This document shows, one piece after another, positions 37,735-45,523 of a stretch of DNA of 64,000 bases; position 1 is the first letter of the stretch; each line of letters opens with the position of its first letter. A model generated the notes under the pieces. The model searched no databases and was not told where the DNA came from. It worked only from the letters and a program-made list of their open reading frames with translations. The stretch spans positions 372,001 through 436,000 of the forward strand of contig NZ_JOFZ01000006.1 of the NCBI RefSeq assembly GCF_000721265.1, written 5' to 3'. The position numbers were made by a program, and so were the translations under genes. The DNA is from Streptomyces sp. NRRL F-5126 (lineage in GTDB: Bacteria > Actinomycetota > Actinomycetes > Streptomycetales > Streptomycetaceae).

Positions 37735-39384
37735 ATGACGACGATGACGCAGAGCACGAGCGCGCCCGCCGCAGCGGTGTCGGAGGCCGCCACAACGACC
37801 CGGGCGGAAGGCGGCGAACAGGCGGCGGCACGCTGGAAGGACCTGGTCACGTCGGCGCTGCTGGGCACCGACCGGCGGATGCCACCCGTCGGGGCTCTCT
37901 CCCCGGGCGTGGACGAACCGACGGCCCTGCTCGACGCGGCGGCCCTGCACACCGTCCGGCGCAGGGCGGGGCTCGTGCCGGGGCCCGTGGAGGGAGAGTT
38001 GCCGGAGCCCGCCCCGCTCGACGGGCGTCCCGCGCTGCCCGAGGCGGCCGCGCACAGGCTCACCCTGCTGCTCGCGGACAGGGCGGCGCCGTCCGCGGGT
38101 CCGAACCGGCGCGGTACGGCGCCGGATCTGGCGGAACTGCTGCCGCAGTGGCTGGCCGCGGCGAACGCGCGTGGCTACGCGGCGCCCGCCGCCGCGCTGC
38201 CCGCACTGCTCGACGCGGCGCGGGCGCGTACCGATCTGCGACCGCAGGCGCTGGCGTTCGCGGGGGCACGCGGGCTGTGGCTCGCGCGGTGGAACGCGGA
38301 CTGGAAGTTCGCGCTGCGGGGCGGCGCGGGCAGCGCGGCCCTGCCCGACCTGGCCGACGAGTCCGCGGTGGGGCGCCTGTGGGACGAAGGTCTGTTCGCC
38401 GAGCGGGTGGCACTGCTGTCGGCGCTCCGCGCACGGGACGGTGCCCGGGGGCGCGCCCTGCTGGAGTCGACCTGGGCGACGGAGCGTGCGGAGGACAGGC
38501 TGATGTTCCTCGACACGCTGCGCACCGGCCTGCACGACGAGGACGAGCCGCTCCTGGAGGCGTCGCTGTCCGACCGCAGCCGCAACGTCCGCTCCACGGC
38601 GGCCGAGCTGCTGTCCGGGCTGCCGCGCTCGGCTCTCGCGGCCCGGATGGCGGACCGGGCCACGACCTGCGTCGCGCTCGACCGGCTGGCGGCGCGGCCG
38701 TCGATCGCGGTGGAGGCCCCGTACGCGTGCGACGCGGACATGCGCAGGGACGGCGTGACGGCGACACCGCCCACGGGCAGGGGCGAGCGGTCGTGGTGGC
38801 TGAGCCAGCTGGTGGAGGCGGCGCCGCTCGGCGTGTGGCCGGCGCGCCTCGGGGGACGCACACCCGCCGAGATCGTCGCCCTGCCCGTGGGCGACGACTG
38901 GCGCGACGACCTGCACGCGGCGTGGTGCAGGGCCGCGATCACCCAGCGGGACGCGGACTGGGCGCGTGCCCTGTCGGACGGCGCGACGCTGTCCGACCGC
39001 GCGCGCCTGCTCGCGGTCCTGCCGGGCGACGAACGGGCGGCCCGGGTCGCGTCGTTCGTGGCCTCGGACGGCCTGTCGGAGGCGTTCCAGCTGCTGGCGG
39101 TGTGCGCGGTGCCGTGGGCGGAGCCGCTGGGGGGCGCAGTGGTCGACGCGCTGGACATCGCGCGGGACGCGGGCAGCTACCCCTGGAGCTTCAGCGGCGT
39201 GATGGGCCTGGCGGAACGCTGCCTGGCCCCCGAGGCGGCGGACCGCCTCGACCTCCTGACGGCAACGCCGGCGGAGGGCGAGGACGCGTCGCCGGGGGCG
39301 GGCGGCTACTGGTCGGAAGCGTTCAGAAGACTCGTGGCGACGCTACGGCTCCGCGCGCTGATACACGAAGAGCTTGCGGGATAG
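37735..39384 (+). CDS. DUF5691 family protein
   Basis: This 549-residue helical protein begins with a low-complexity tail and KDLVTSALLGTDRRMPP (about residue 35). HEAT-repeat-like helices follow (SALRARDGARGRALLESTWATERAEDR split over repeats, then LEASLSDRSRNVRSTAAELLSGLP). DUF5691 is a companion of SWIM and MoxR genes. A scaffold role in the complex is inferred from the repeats; the activity is unknown. The ATG follows GGGGGAAC. Confidence 0.83.
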   Translation: MTTMTQSTSAPAAAVSEAATTTRAEGGEQAAARWKDLVTSALLGTDRRMPPVGALSPGVDEPTALLDAAALHTVRRRAGLVPGPVEGELPEPAPLDGRPALPEAAAHRLTLLLADRAAPSAGPNRRGTAPDLAELLPQWLAAANARGYAAPAAALPALLDAARARTDLRPQALAFAGARGLWLARWNADWKFALRGGAGSAALPDLADESAVGRLWDEGLFAERVALLSALRARDGARGRALLESTWATERAEDRLMFLDTLRTGLHDEDEPLLEASLSDRSRNVRSTAAELLSGLPRSALAARMADRATTCVALDRLAARPSIAVEAPYACDADMRRDGVTATPPTGRGERSWWLSQLVEAAPLGVWPARLGGRTPAEIVALPVGDDWRDDLHAAWCRAAITQRDADWARALSDGATLSDRARLLAVLPGDERAARVASFVASDGLSEAFQLLAVCAVPWAEPLGGAVVDALDIARDAGSYPWSFSGVMGLAERCLAPEAADRLDLLTATPAEGEDASPGAGGYWSEAFRRLVATLRLRALIHEELAG

Positions 39385-40080
39385 CCCGTCCGGCCCGGGT
39401 TGCGGCCCCGTCACAGCACTGCGCCGCCACGGGCGCAGGAGCCCACGCCCGACGGCGGGCGACGCCCGCGCGTGCGGGCCCTCATGCGGGAATGCGCGCG
39501 CGATCGCGCGACTCCCGCACGGCCACCGGCCGCTGCCGTCCGGGCGGCCGCAAGCCTGCCGCCGGAGCGCGGCGCGGAAATCGCGCGGCACAACCCCCAC
39601 CGGGGCCAAGGCCCCGCGCCGAGGCGGCAGGCCGCCGGGTACCGCCGTCCTGGGCGGCCGCAACCCAGCCGCCCCAGCGCGCGGCCCGTGGCGTTCCCGC
39701 CACGGCGCGGGCACCGCGCAAGCGGTCGTCCCAGCCCGGGGCCCGCCCTGCCCGCAGGGCCATCGGGTACGCCGTCCGGCAGGCGGGAACCCAGCCGCCG
39801 CAGCGCGGCGCGGCGACGGTGCGCGGGCGTTGCTTTCGCCCGGCACGAGCGGCACTGGGCCGCAGGCGGCGGGCGCAGAGCGCCCACCGGGGTGAGGGAA
39901 TCGGCCACCGGCGCGCGGCCCGCTGACCGGGCGGCACAGCGGCTACCGGAACCGGGTCTTCACGCTGACCGGGCCGCCGAACGCGGGGGCACCAGGCCCC
40001 CGGCCGCAGGGCCGTCGGGTGCAGCCGTGTGGCCGGCCGGGCGCGGCCTCGGCCCGGCGTGGGCCAAGCGCCGACGGACG
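39385..40080. repeat. Hyper-GC region with degenerate repeats
   Basis: No credible gene occurs in this 696-bp stretch; the open frames in all six directions are Arg/Ala/Pro/Gly-rich and unlike any protein. At least three diverged copies of one unit are visible at about 39541-39572, 39651-39682 and 39780-39808, each around CAAGCCTGCCGCC or AACCCAGCCGCC followed by AGCGC. Smaller paired segments occur at CGCAGGGCCATCGGGT and CGCAGGGCCGTCGGGT. It has the look of decayed tandem sequence. Confidence 0.55.
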
Positions 40081-40551
40081 GCACGCCCGGCGGCGCGGCA
40101 CGCCCGGCGGCGCGGCACGCCCGGCGGCGCGGCACGCCCGGCGGCGCGGCACGCCCGGCGGCGCGGCTCCCCCGGCGGCGCGGCACGCCCGGCGGCGCGG
40201 CTCCCCCGGCGGCGCGGCTCCCCCGGCGGCGCGGCTCCCCCGGCGGCGCGGCTCCCCCGGCGGCGCGGCTCCCCCGGCGGCGCGGCTCCCCCCGCGGCCC
40301 CGGTCCCGCAGCAGCTCGATGACCTTCGCGAACAGGGTGTTGTGCGCCCCGGAAAGGATCGAGAGCCCGATGGCGTCCGCGTCCTCCTGGATCGCCGTGT
40401 CGACGATCTGCTCCGGCGTCTGGTGCAGCCCCGTGTAGATGACCTCCATGCCCGCGTCACGCAGGGCGCGTGCGATGACCTTCGCGCCACGGTCGTGGCC
40501 GTCGAGGCCCGGCTTCGCGACCACCACGCGGATCGGACCGGTCACACCCAT
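39943..40551 (-). pseudogene. Truncated cobalamin B12-binding-domain protein (C-terminal half replaced by repeats)
   Basis: Residues 1-85 (40297-40551) are a normal methylmalonyl-CoA-mutase-like B12-binding domain. They start [15 protein letters not shown], include the cobalamin-ligand motif DGHDRG (residues 18-23), [20 protein letters not shown] and SILSG, and reach IELLRDRG. A complete family member continues with an ILVFGGGIIP-type strand and about 50 more residues. Here the frame instead runs into 17-bp repeats encoding Arg/Ala/Pro/Gly. The GG motif and last helices of the domain are missing. The ATG at 40551 follows GGAGG. It is probably non-functional, or an assembly artefact. Confidence 0.7.
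40081..40284 (+). repeat. Twelve perfect 17-bp tandem repeats, two variants
   Basis: Unit A is GCACGCCCGGCGGCGCG and unit B is GCTCCCCCGGCGGCGCG; they differ at three bases. The order is AAAAABABBBBB with no other change over 204 bp. A partial thirteenth unit decays after 40285. The period is not a multiple of three, so all three frames are used in turn. Confidence 0.95.
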
Positions 40552-40820
40552 CACTGCCTCCACTCACGACACCACCACGGTCCAACGGACCAAGTGAACG
40601 AACGTTATCCACAGCATCTCTCAGGTCGCCATTTCGCGGCGCCATGCATGGGCCAAATCACATGGCCCATTTCGAACATCACCTCGACCGATCGCCCGGC
40701 ACCTGGCAAAAGTCAGGTGATTGCCCGTTTTCGCAATCGCCGAACCCCGCGGAAGATTGTCGCCGTCACCTACCGCCGGGTACAGTCGCCGCCACTGCTG
40801 TCGAGGCGAGAGAGAAGTTG

Positions 40821-42119
40821 GTGAACGACCAGCACGCCCAAGCCGGCTACGCCGCTTACGAGACGGATCCCCTCTTCGGCGCTCTCCCCGACGGCTACGA
40901 CGCGCACACGTACACCGACCAGTCCCAGCAGTACGGCGCCGGCGAGTACGGCGACGCGCGGTACGCGGACCAGCAGCACGCCTACGCGGCCCCCTGGGCC
41001 GGCCAGTACGCCGACTACCCGTACGCGTACGGCCACGACCAGGCGGGCCCCGTCGGCGGCGGCTACGACGCCCAGGACGCCTGGGGCTACCACGAGGCGC
41101 CGACCGCCTACCAGCCGCCGATCGCGACCCCCGGCTACGAGCCCACGATGCAGTGGGCCGTCCCGCCCCAGGACGCCGCCTGGTATGCCTCCCAGGAGAC
41201 CCTCGTCGCCGAGATGGCGCCTCCTCCGGAGCCGGACGTGCCGAACACGCCGAACATGCCGGACGTGCAGGAGGAGCCAGGCGTGCGGGAGGCGCGGTAC
41301 CCGGCGGCGTCGCCCGAGGTGCCCGCACCGGAACCCGCGCCGCGCGCCGCCGCCCGCCGCGCGGCCCCGCCCCGCCCCCGCAGCCGCCGCCGCGCGCCCG
41401 CCAAGCGCTCCACGCTGTTCACGATCGCCGTGCCGTCCGCCTGCGTGATGGGCGTCGCCGGGATCGCCGCCGCGTCCGTCACGGCCATCGGCGGCGGCGA
41501 CGGCAAGCAGGACGACACGGCCGGCACGGCCGCCGACCCGGCCGACGTCAAGCCGATCGCCGCGAACAACAAGCTGGACACGCAATTGGCGGCGCTGAAC
41601 GCGGACGCGAGGGACTTCGGCGACCGGGCCGGCCGCACCCAGGAGCGCATCGACCTCAAGGCGCGTCAGGCGGCGGCGAAGAAGAAGCGCGAAGAGGAGG
41701 CGGCCCGCAAGGAGGCCGCCAGGCCCAAGTACGTGCTGCCCGTCAAGCGGCGCGGGTTGAGCGCCTACTTCGGCCAGGCCGGCGTCAACTGGATGTCCGT
41801 GCACACGGGCATCGACTTCCCCGTCATGACCGGCACCCCGGTGATGGCCGCCACGGACGGCACCGTCCGCACGCAGTGGAACAGCAGCTACGGCAACATG
41901 GCCATCGTCACCGCGCCCGACGGCACGCAGACGTGGTACTGCCACCTCAGTTCCACACGGGTGCGCTCCGGTTCGGTGAAGGCCGGCGACGTCATCGCGT
42001 ACTCGGGAAACACGGGCAACACCACGGGACCGCACCTCCACTTCGAGGTACGCCCGCACGGCGGCGCCGCCGTCGACCCGCTGCCGTGGCTGCGCGGCCA
42101 CGGCCTCGACCCGACGTAA
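40821..42119 (+). CDS. M23-family metallopeptidase (peptidoglycan hydrolase)
   Basis: This 432-residue envelope protein has a Tyr/Asp/Ala/Gln-rich N-terminal region of about 190 residues. A basic stretch and membrane helix follow (STLFTIAVPSACVMGVAGIAA), then a Lys/Arg/Glu coiled coil and a C-terminal LytM/M23 domain. Zinc and catalytic residues are visible in VHTGIDFP (His, Asp) and HLHFEV (His-x-His). The GTG at 40821 follows GAGAGAAG. It probably cleaves peptidoglycan cross-bridges. The upstream 257 bp carries TACAGT about 25 nt before the start. Confidence 0.9.
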   Translation: MNDQHAQAGYAAYETDPLFGALPDGYDAHTYTDQSQQYGAGEYGDARYADQQHAYAAPWAGQYADYPYAYGHDQAGPVGGGYDAQDAWGYHEAPTAYQPPIATPGYEPTMQWAVPPQDAAWYASQETLVAEMAPPPEPDVPNTPNMPDVQEEPGVREARYPAASPEVPAPEPAPRAAARRAAPPRPRSRRRAPAKRSTLFTIAVPSACVMGVAGIAAASVTAIGGGDGKQDDTAGTAADPADVKPIAANNKLDTQLAALNADARDFGDRAGRTQERIDLKARQAAAKKKREEEAARKEAARPKYVLPVKRRGLSAYFGQAGVNWMSVHTGIDFPVMTGTPVMAATDGTVRTQWNSSYGNMAIVTAPDGTQTWYCHLSSTRVRSGSVKAGDVIAYSGNTGNTTGPHLHFEVRPHGGAAVDPLPWLRGHGLDPT

Positions 42120-42143
42120 CGTCGCCTCCGGCCTGCCGCTCAC

Positions 42144-42557
42144 TCACTCCGCGTCGAGCTGGTGGTCCGCCCAGACGTAGCTCTCCGGCAGCAGTTCGGC
42201 GACGGGGACGGCGCGCAGGCGGTCACCCGCGCCGACGATGACCTTGAGCGCCGGGAAGTAGTCGAGGAGTACCTGTCGGCAACGCCCGCACGGCGGGACG
42301 ACCCCGCGTTCACGGTCGCCCACGGCGACGATCGTGTCCAGCTCGTACACGCCCTGCCCGGCTGCCGCACCGATGAGAACCAGCTCGGCGCACGGCCCTC
42401 CCGTGAAGTGGTAAGCGTTCACGGCGGTGACGATCCGGCCGTCGGCGGCACGTGCCGCTGCCGCCATGGTGTGGTTGTCACCCCGGCACCGCGTACGGGC
42501 GACGTGCGCCGCCGCCTCGATCAGCTCCTGGTCGACGGACTGGGCATGCGTGGCCAT
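42144..42557 (-). CDS. Cytidine deaminase-like protein
   Basis: This 137-residue protein has the zinc-dependent deaminase signatures PCAEL (C-A-E) and PPCGRCRQVLLDYFP (P-C-x-x-C), as in cytidine and blasticidin-S deaminases. The first zinc ligand is Cys rather than His, as in tetrameric cytidine deaminases. The product would deaminate cytidine or a related nucleoside in pyrimidine salvage. It follows the helicase on the same strand after a 46-bp gap. Confidence 0.87.
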   Translation of the reverse strand: MATHAQSVDQELIEAAAHVARTRCRGDNHTMAAAARAADGRIVTAVNAYHFTGGPCAELVLIGAAAGQGVYELDTIVAVGDRERGVVPPCGRCRQVLLDYFPALKVIVGAGDRLRAVPVAELLPESYVWADHQLDAE

Positions 42558-42603
42558 CGTGTCCCCCTCATGTTCCTCATGTTCCTTCGGGTAGGGCAGC
42601 CGT

Positions 42604-45237
42604 TTACAGCTTCTCGACCGGCGCGTACCGCAGCAGCAGCCGCTTCGGCTTCGGGTCGCCGAAGTCGATCTCCGCCTGCGCCTCCGAGCCGGAGCCCGAC
42701 ACCGCGACGACGGTGCCGAGGCCGAACTTGTCGTGCGTGACGCGGTCGCCGACTTCGAGCTTGATCACCGGTCGGTCGGTGATCTGCCCCTTGGGCCGCG
42801 ACCTCAGCCCGCGACCGCCGCCGCCGGACAGCGGCGAGAACGAGCTCCCGCCTCCGGACGAGGCCGATACCGGACCGGCCGGGGCCTGGGCGCCCGTCCG
42901 CTTCCAGTCGAGGTGCTGTACCGGGATCTCCTCAAGGAACCGCGACGGCGGGTTGTAGGACGGCTGGCCCCAGGCGCTGCGCATGGAGGACCGCGTGAGG
43001 TACAGCCGCTCGCGGGCGCGCGTGATGCCCACGTAGGCGAGGCGGCGCTCCTCCTCCAGTTCCTTCGTCTCGCCTAGGGCCCGCATGTGCGGGAAGACGC
43101 CGTCTTCCATGCCCGTCAGGAAGACGACGGGGAACTCGAGGCCCTTGGCCGTGTGCAGCGTCATCAGCGTGATGACGCCGGAGCCCTCCTCGTCCTCGTC
43201 GGGGATCTGGTCGGAGTCGGCGACCAGCGCGACCTGTTCGAGGAACTCCGCCAGCTTGCCGCTGCCCCCGGCCGCGGGGGCCTCGCCGCCGGCCGCGGGG
43301 CCCTCGCCGCCCTCCGGCGCAGGAGCCTCACCCTCCGCCGCGACGGGCGCACCTGCGGCCGCCTCGCCACCCGCACCCGCGGCAGCCGCGTCGCCGGCCG
43401 GCGCGGCCTGAGCCGCCTGCTCGCGCGCCTGCTCGAACTCCAGCGCGACCGACGCGAGTTCTTGCAGGTTCTCGATGCGCGTCTCGTCCTGCGGGTCCGT
43501 CGACGACTGCAACTCGGCCAGGTACCCCGTACGTTCGAGGATCGCCTCCAGCACCGTCGCGGGCCCCGCGCCGCCCTCGACGACCGTCCGCAGGTCGTCC
43601 ATCAGCGCGTTGAACCGCCGGACCGCGTTCGCCGAGCGTGCCGCCATGCCGTACGCCTCGTCCACCCGCGCGAGCGCCTGCGCGAACGTGATGCGCTCGC
43701 GCTGCGCCAGCGCGTCGATCATCGCCTCGGCGCGGTCGCCGATGCCGCGCTTCGGCACGTTGAGGATCCGGCGCAGTGGGACGCTGTCCTCGGGGTTCGC
43801 GAGGACGCGCAGGTACGCCAGCACGTCGCGTACCTCTTTGCGCTCGTAGAAGCGCACGCCGCCGACCACCCGGTAGGGCAGGCCCACCCGGATGAAGATC
43901 TCCTCGAAGACACGCGACTGCGCGTTGGTCCGGTAGAAGATCGCGACGTCGCCCGCCTTGGCGTCGCCCGCGTCGATCAGGCGGTCGACCTCGTCCGCGA
44001 CGAACTGGGCCTCGTCGTGCTCGGTGTCCGCGACGTAGCCGGTGATCTGCGCGCCCGTGCCCGCCTTCGTCCACAGGTTCTTGGGCATGCGGCCCGCGTT
44101 GCGCTCGATGACGGCGTTGGCCGCGCTGAGGATCGTCTGCGTGGAGCGGTAGTTCTGTTCGAGCAGGATCGTCGTCGCGTCCGGGTAGTCCTCCTCGAAC
44201 TGGAGGATGTTGCGGATCGTGGCGCCGCGGAACGCGTAGATCGACTGGTCCGCGTCACCGACGACGCACAGCTCGGCCGGGTCGTGCGCCTCGCCCGTGG
44301 ACGCGTCGACGCCGGACGGGCCGACAAGCTCCCGCACGAGCGTGTACTGGGCGATGTTGGTGTCCTGGTACTCATCGACCAGGACGTGCCGGAACCGGCG
44401 CCTGTAGTGCTCGGCGACATCGGGGAACGCCTGCAGCAGGTGCACGGCCGTCATGATGATGTCGTCGAAGTCCAGCGCGTTGGCCTCGCGCAGCCGCGCC
44501 TGGTACATCCGGTACGCCTCGGCGAGCGTCTTCTCAAAACCTCCCCCAGACTCCGTCTGGGAGGTGCCCCCAGCGGCCTGGCCCGCGAAGGTCTCCTCGT
44601 CGATGAGCTCGTTCTTGAGGTTGGAGACCTTGGCCGAGAACGACTTCGGCGGGTACCGCTTCGGGTCCAGCTCCAGGTCGCGGCAGACGAGCGCCATGAG
44701 CCGCTTGGAGTCGGCGGCGTCGTAGATCGAGAACGACGACGTGAAGCCGAGCCTCTTCGACTCACGCCGCAGGATCCGCACGCACGCGCTGTGGAACGTC
44801 ATCACCCACATGGCCCCGGCGCGCGGGCCGACGAGCTGCTCGACGCGCTCCTTCATCTCGCCGGCGGCCTTGTTGGTGAACGTGATGGCCAGTATCTGGC
44901 CGGGGTGCACGTTGCGCGTGGCCAGCAGGTGGGCGATCCGGTGCGTGAGGACGCGCGTCTTGCCGGATCCCGCGCCCGCGACGATGAGCAGCGGCGAGCC
45001 CGTATGCACGACGGCGGCGCGCTGCTCCTCGTTGAGCCCTTCGAGCAGCGCGGCGGGGTCCACGACGGTGCGCGGGGCGCCGTCGCGGTGGTAGGGATCC
45101 CTGGCCGCGGGCACGTGGAACGCTCCCTCGAAGAGGTCGTCGGGCACCTGCTCGGAAGCGGTGTCCTCGGGCGGCGGGGGCTCCTCGCCCGGGGGCTGGA
45201 GGTCCGCAAGGAAATTGTCGTCAAAGAGGCTGCTCAT
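42604..45237 (-). CDS. pcrA: ATP-dependent DNA helicase PcrA/UvrD
   Basis: This 877-residue superfamily 1 helicase unwinds DNA in nucleotide-excision and mismatch-type repair and removes RecA filaments. Walker A is GAGSGKTRVLTHRIAHLL, motif Ia ITFTNKAAGEMKERV and motif II DEYQDTN. QNYRST, LMTLHTAKGLEFP and YVGITRARERLYL follow. The C-terminal Tudor-like region, LEVGDRVTHDKFGLGTV, is typical of PcrA. Two linkers are low complexity: GGEAPAAGG repeats and the short GGTSQTESGGG from an inserted element. The ATG is almost at the predicted transcription start of a PafBC-type promoter. Confidence 0.97.
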   Translation of the reverse strand: MSSLFDDNFLADLQPPGEEPPPPEDTASEQVPDDLFEGAFHVPAARDPYHRDGAPRTVVDPAALLEGLNEEQRAAVVHTGSPLLIVAGAGSGKTRVLTHRIAHLLATRNVHPGQILAITFTNKAAGEMKERVEQLVGPRAGAMWVMTFHSACVRILRRESKRLGFTSSFSIYDAADSKRLMALVCRDLELDPKRYPPKSFSAKVSNLKNELIDEETFAGQAAGGTSQTESGGGFEKTLAEAYRMYQARLREANALDFDDIIMTAVHLLQAFPDVAEHYRRRFRHVLVDEYQDTNIAQYTLVRELVGPSGVDASTGEAHDPAELCVVGDADQSIYAFRGATIRNILQFEEDYPDATTILLEQNYRSTQTILSAANAVIERNAGRMPKNLWTKAGTGAQITGYVADTEHDEAQFVADEVDRLIDAGDAKAGDVAIFYRTNAQSRVFEEIFIRVGLPYRVVGGVRFYERKEVRDVLAYLRVLANPEDSVPLRRILNVPKRGIGDRAEAMIDALAQRERITFAQALARVDEAYGMAARSANAVRRFNALMDDLRTVVEGGAGPATVLEAILERTGYLAELQSSTDPQDETRIENLQELASVALEFEQAREQAAQAAPAGDAAAAGAGGEAAAGAPVAAEGEAPAPEGGEGPAAGGEAPAAGGSGKLAEFLEQVALVADSDQIPDEDEEGSGVITLMTLHTAKGLEFPVVFLTGMEDGVFPHMRALGETKELEEERRLAYVGITRARERLYLTRSSMRSAWGQPSYNPPSRFLEEIPVQHLDWKRTGAQAPAGPVSASSGGGSSFSPLSGGGGRGLRSRPKGQITDRPVIKLEVGDRVTHDKFGLGTVVAVSGSGSEAQAEIDFGDPKPKRLLLRYAPVEKL
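44537..44572. repeat. Short imperfect-palindrome element inside pcrA
   Basis: CCTCCCCCAGAC and GTCTGGGAGG face each other around TCC, flanked by AAAA and GCCCCC. On the coding strand it yields GGTSQTESGGG in a linker. I recognise near-identical copies as a dispersed element in Streptomyces genomes. It inserts in frame and probably arrived by transposition-like copying. Confidence 0.6.
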
Positions 45238-45246
45238 CGCTCTCCG

Positions 45247-45269
45247 AGTCTAGGGCGTCCCTCCGACAG
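45247..45269 (-). promoter_or_regulatory. PafBC-type promoter of pcrA
   Basis: On the minus strand CTGTCGGAG (45261-45269), 8 nt, then TAGACT (45247-45252) fits tTGTCRgtg-N8-TAnnnT except the first base and two of the three weakly conserved gtg bases. It ends 9 nt before the ATG. Confidence 0.55.
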
Positions 45270-45523
45270 CCCGCTGGGGGTCCGGCCGAGACGCCCCGCC
45301 CAGGCCTGGCCCCGCCCCTCCACGAGGTCACGAAAAAGTCTCGGGAATGTATCGGACCAATCGACCATCGACCTTCCCAGGGGCATCCGCTGCCGCTAGC
45401 GTGCTCCGTCAAGTGCTCGCCCCACCGTCAACGGTCGTCCCCTACGTCCCTCTGCCCGCGTCACGTCACTCTGACCACACCGGCGCACCCGACCCCTCGG
45501 AGCGCCTGGAAGGAGATGCCGCC

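Noticed and set aside
39385..40080. Protein-coding genes in the GC-rich repeat region
   Set aside because: Many long frames exist on both strands because stop codons are rare at this GC; their translations are Arg/Ala/Pro runs without any family signature or ribosome-binding site.
40081..40284. CRISPR array
   Set aside because: The units are direct tandem copies with no spacers, and no cas genes lie nearby.
40648..40670. ATGGGCC/GGCCCAT inverted repeat before the M23 gene as a specific operator
   Set aside because: The 7-bp arms are short and palindromic in GC-rich DNA; no adjacent regulator supports it.
40560..40820. ydaO (c-di-AMP) riboswitch before the M23 peptidase
   Set aside because: Such riboswitches often precede cell-wall hydrolases in Streptomyces, but I could not find the conserved core or pairing in the leader.
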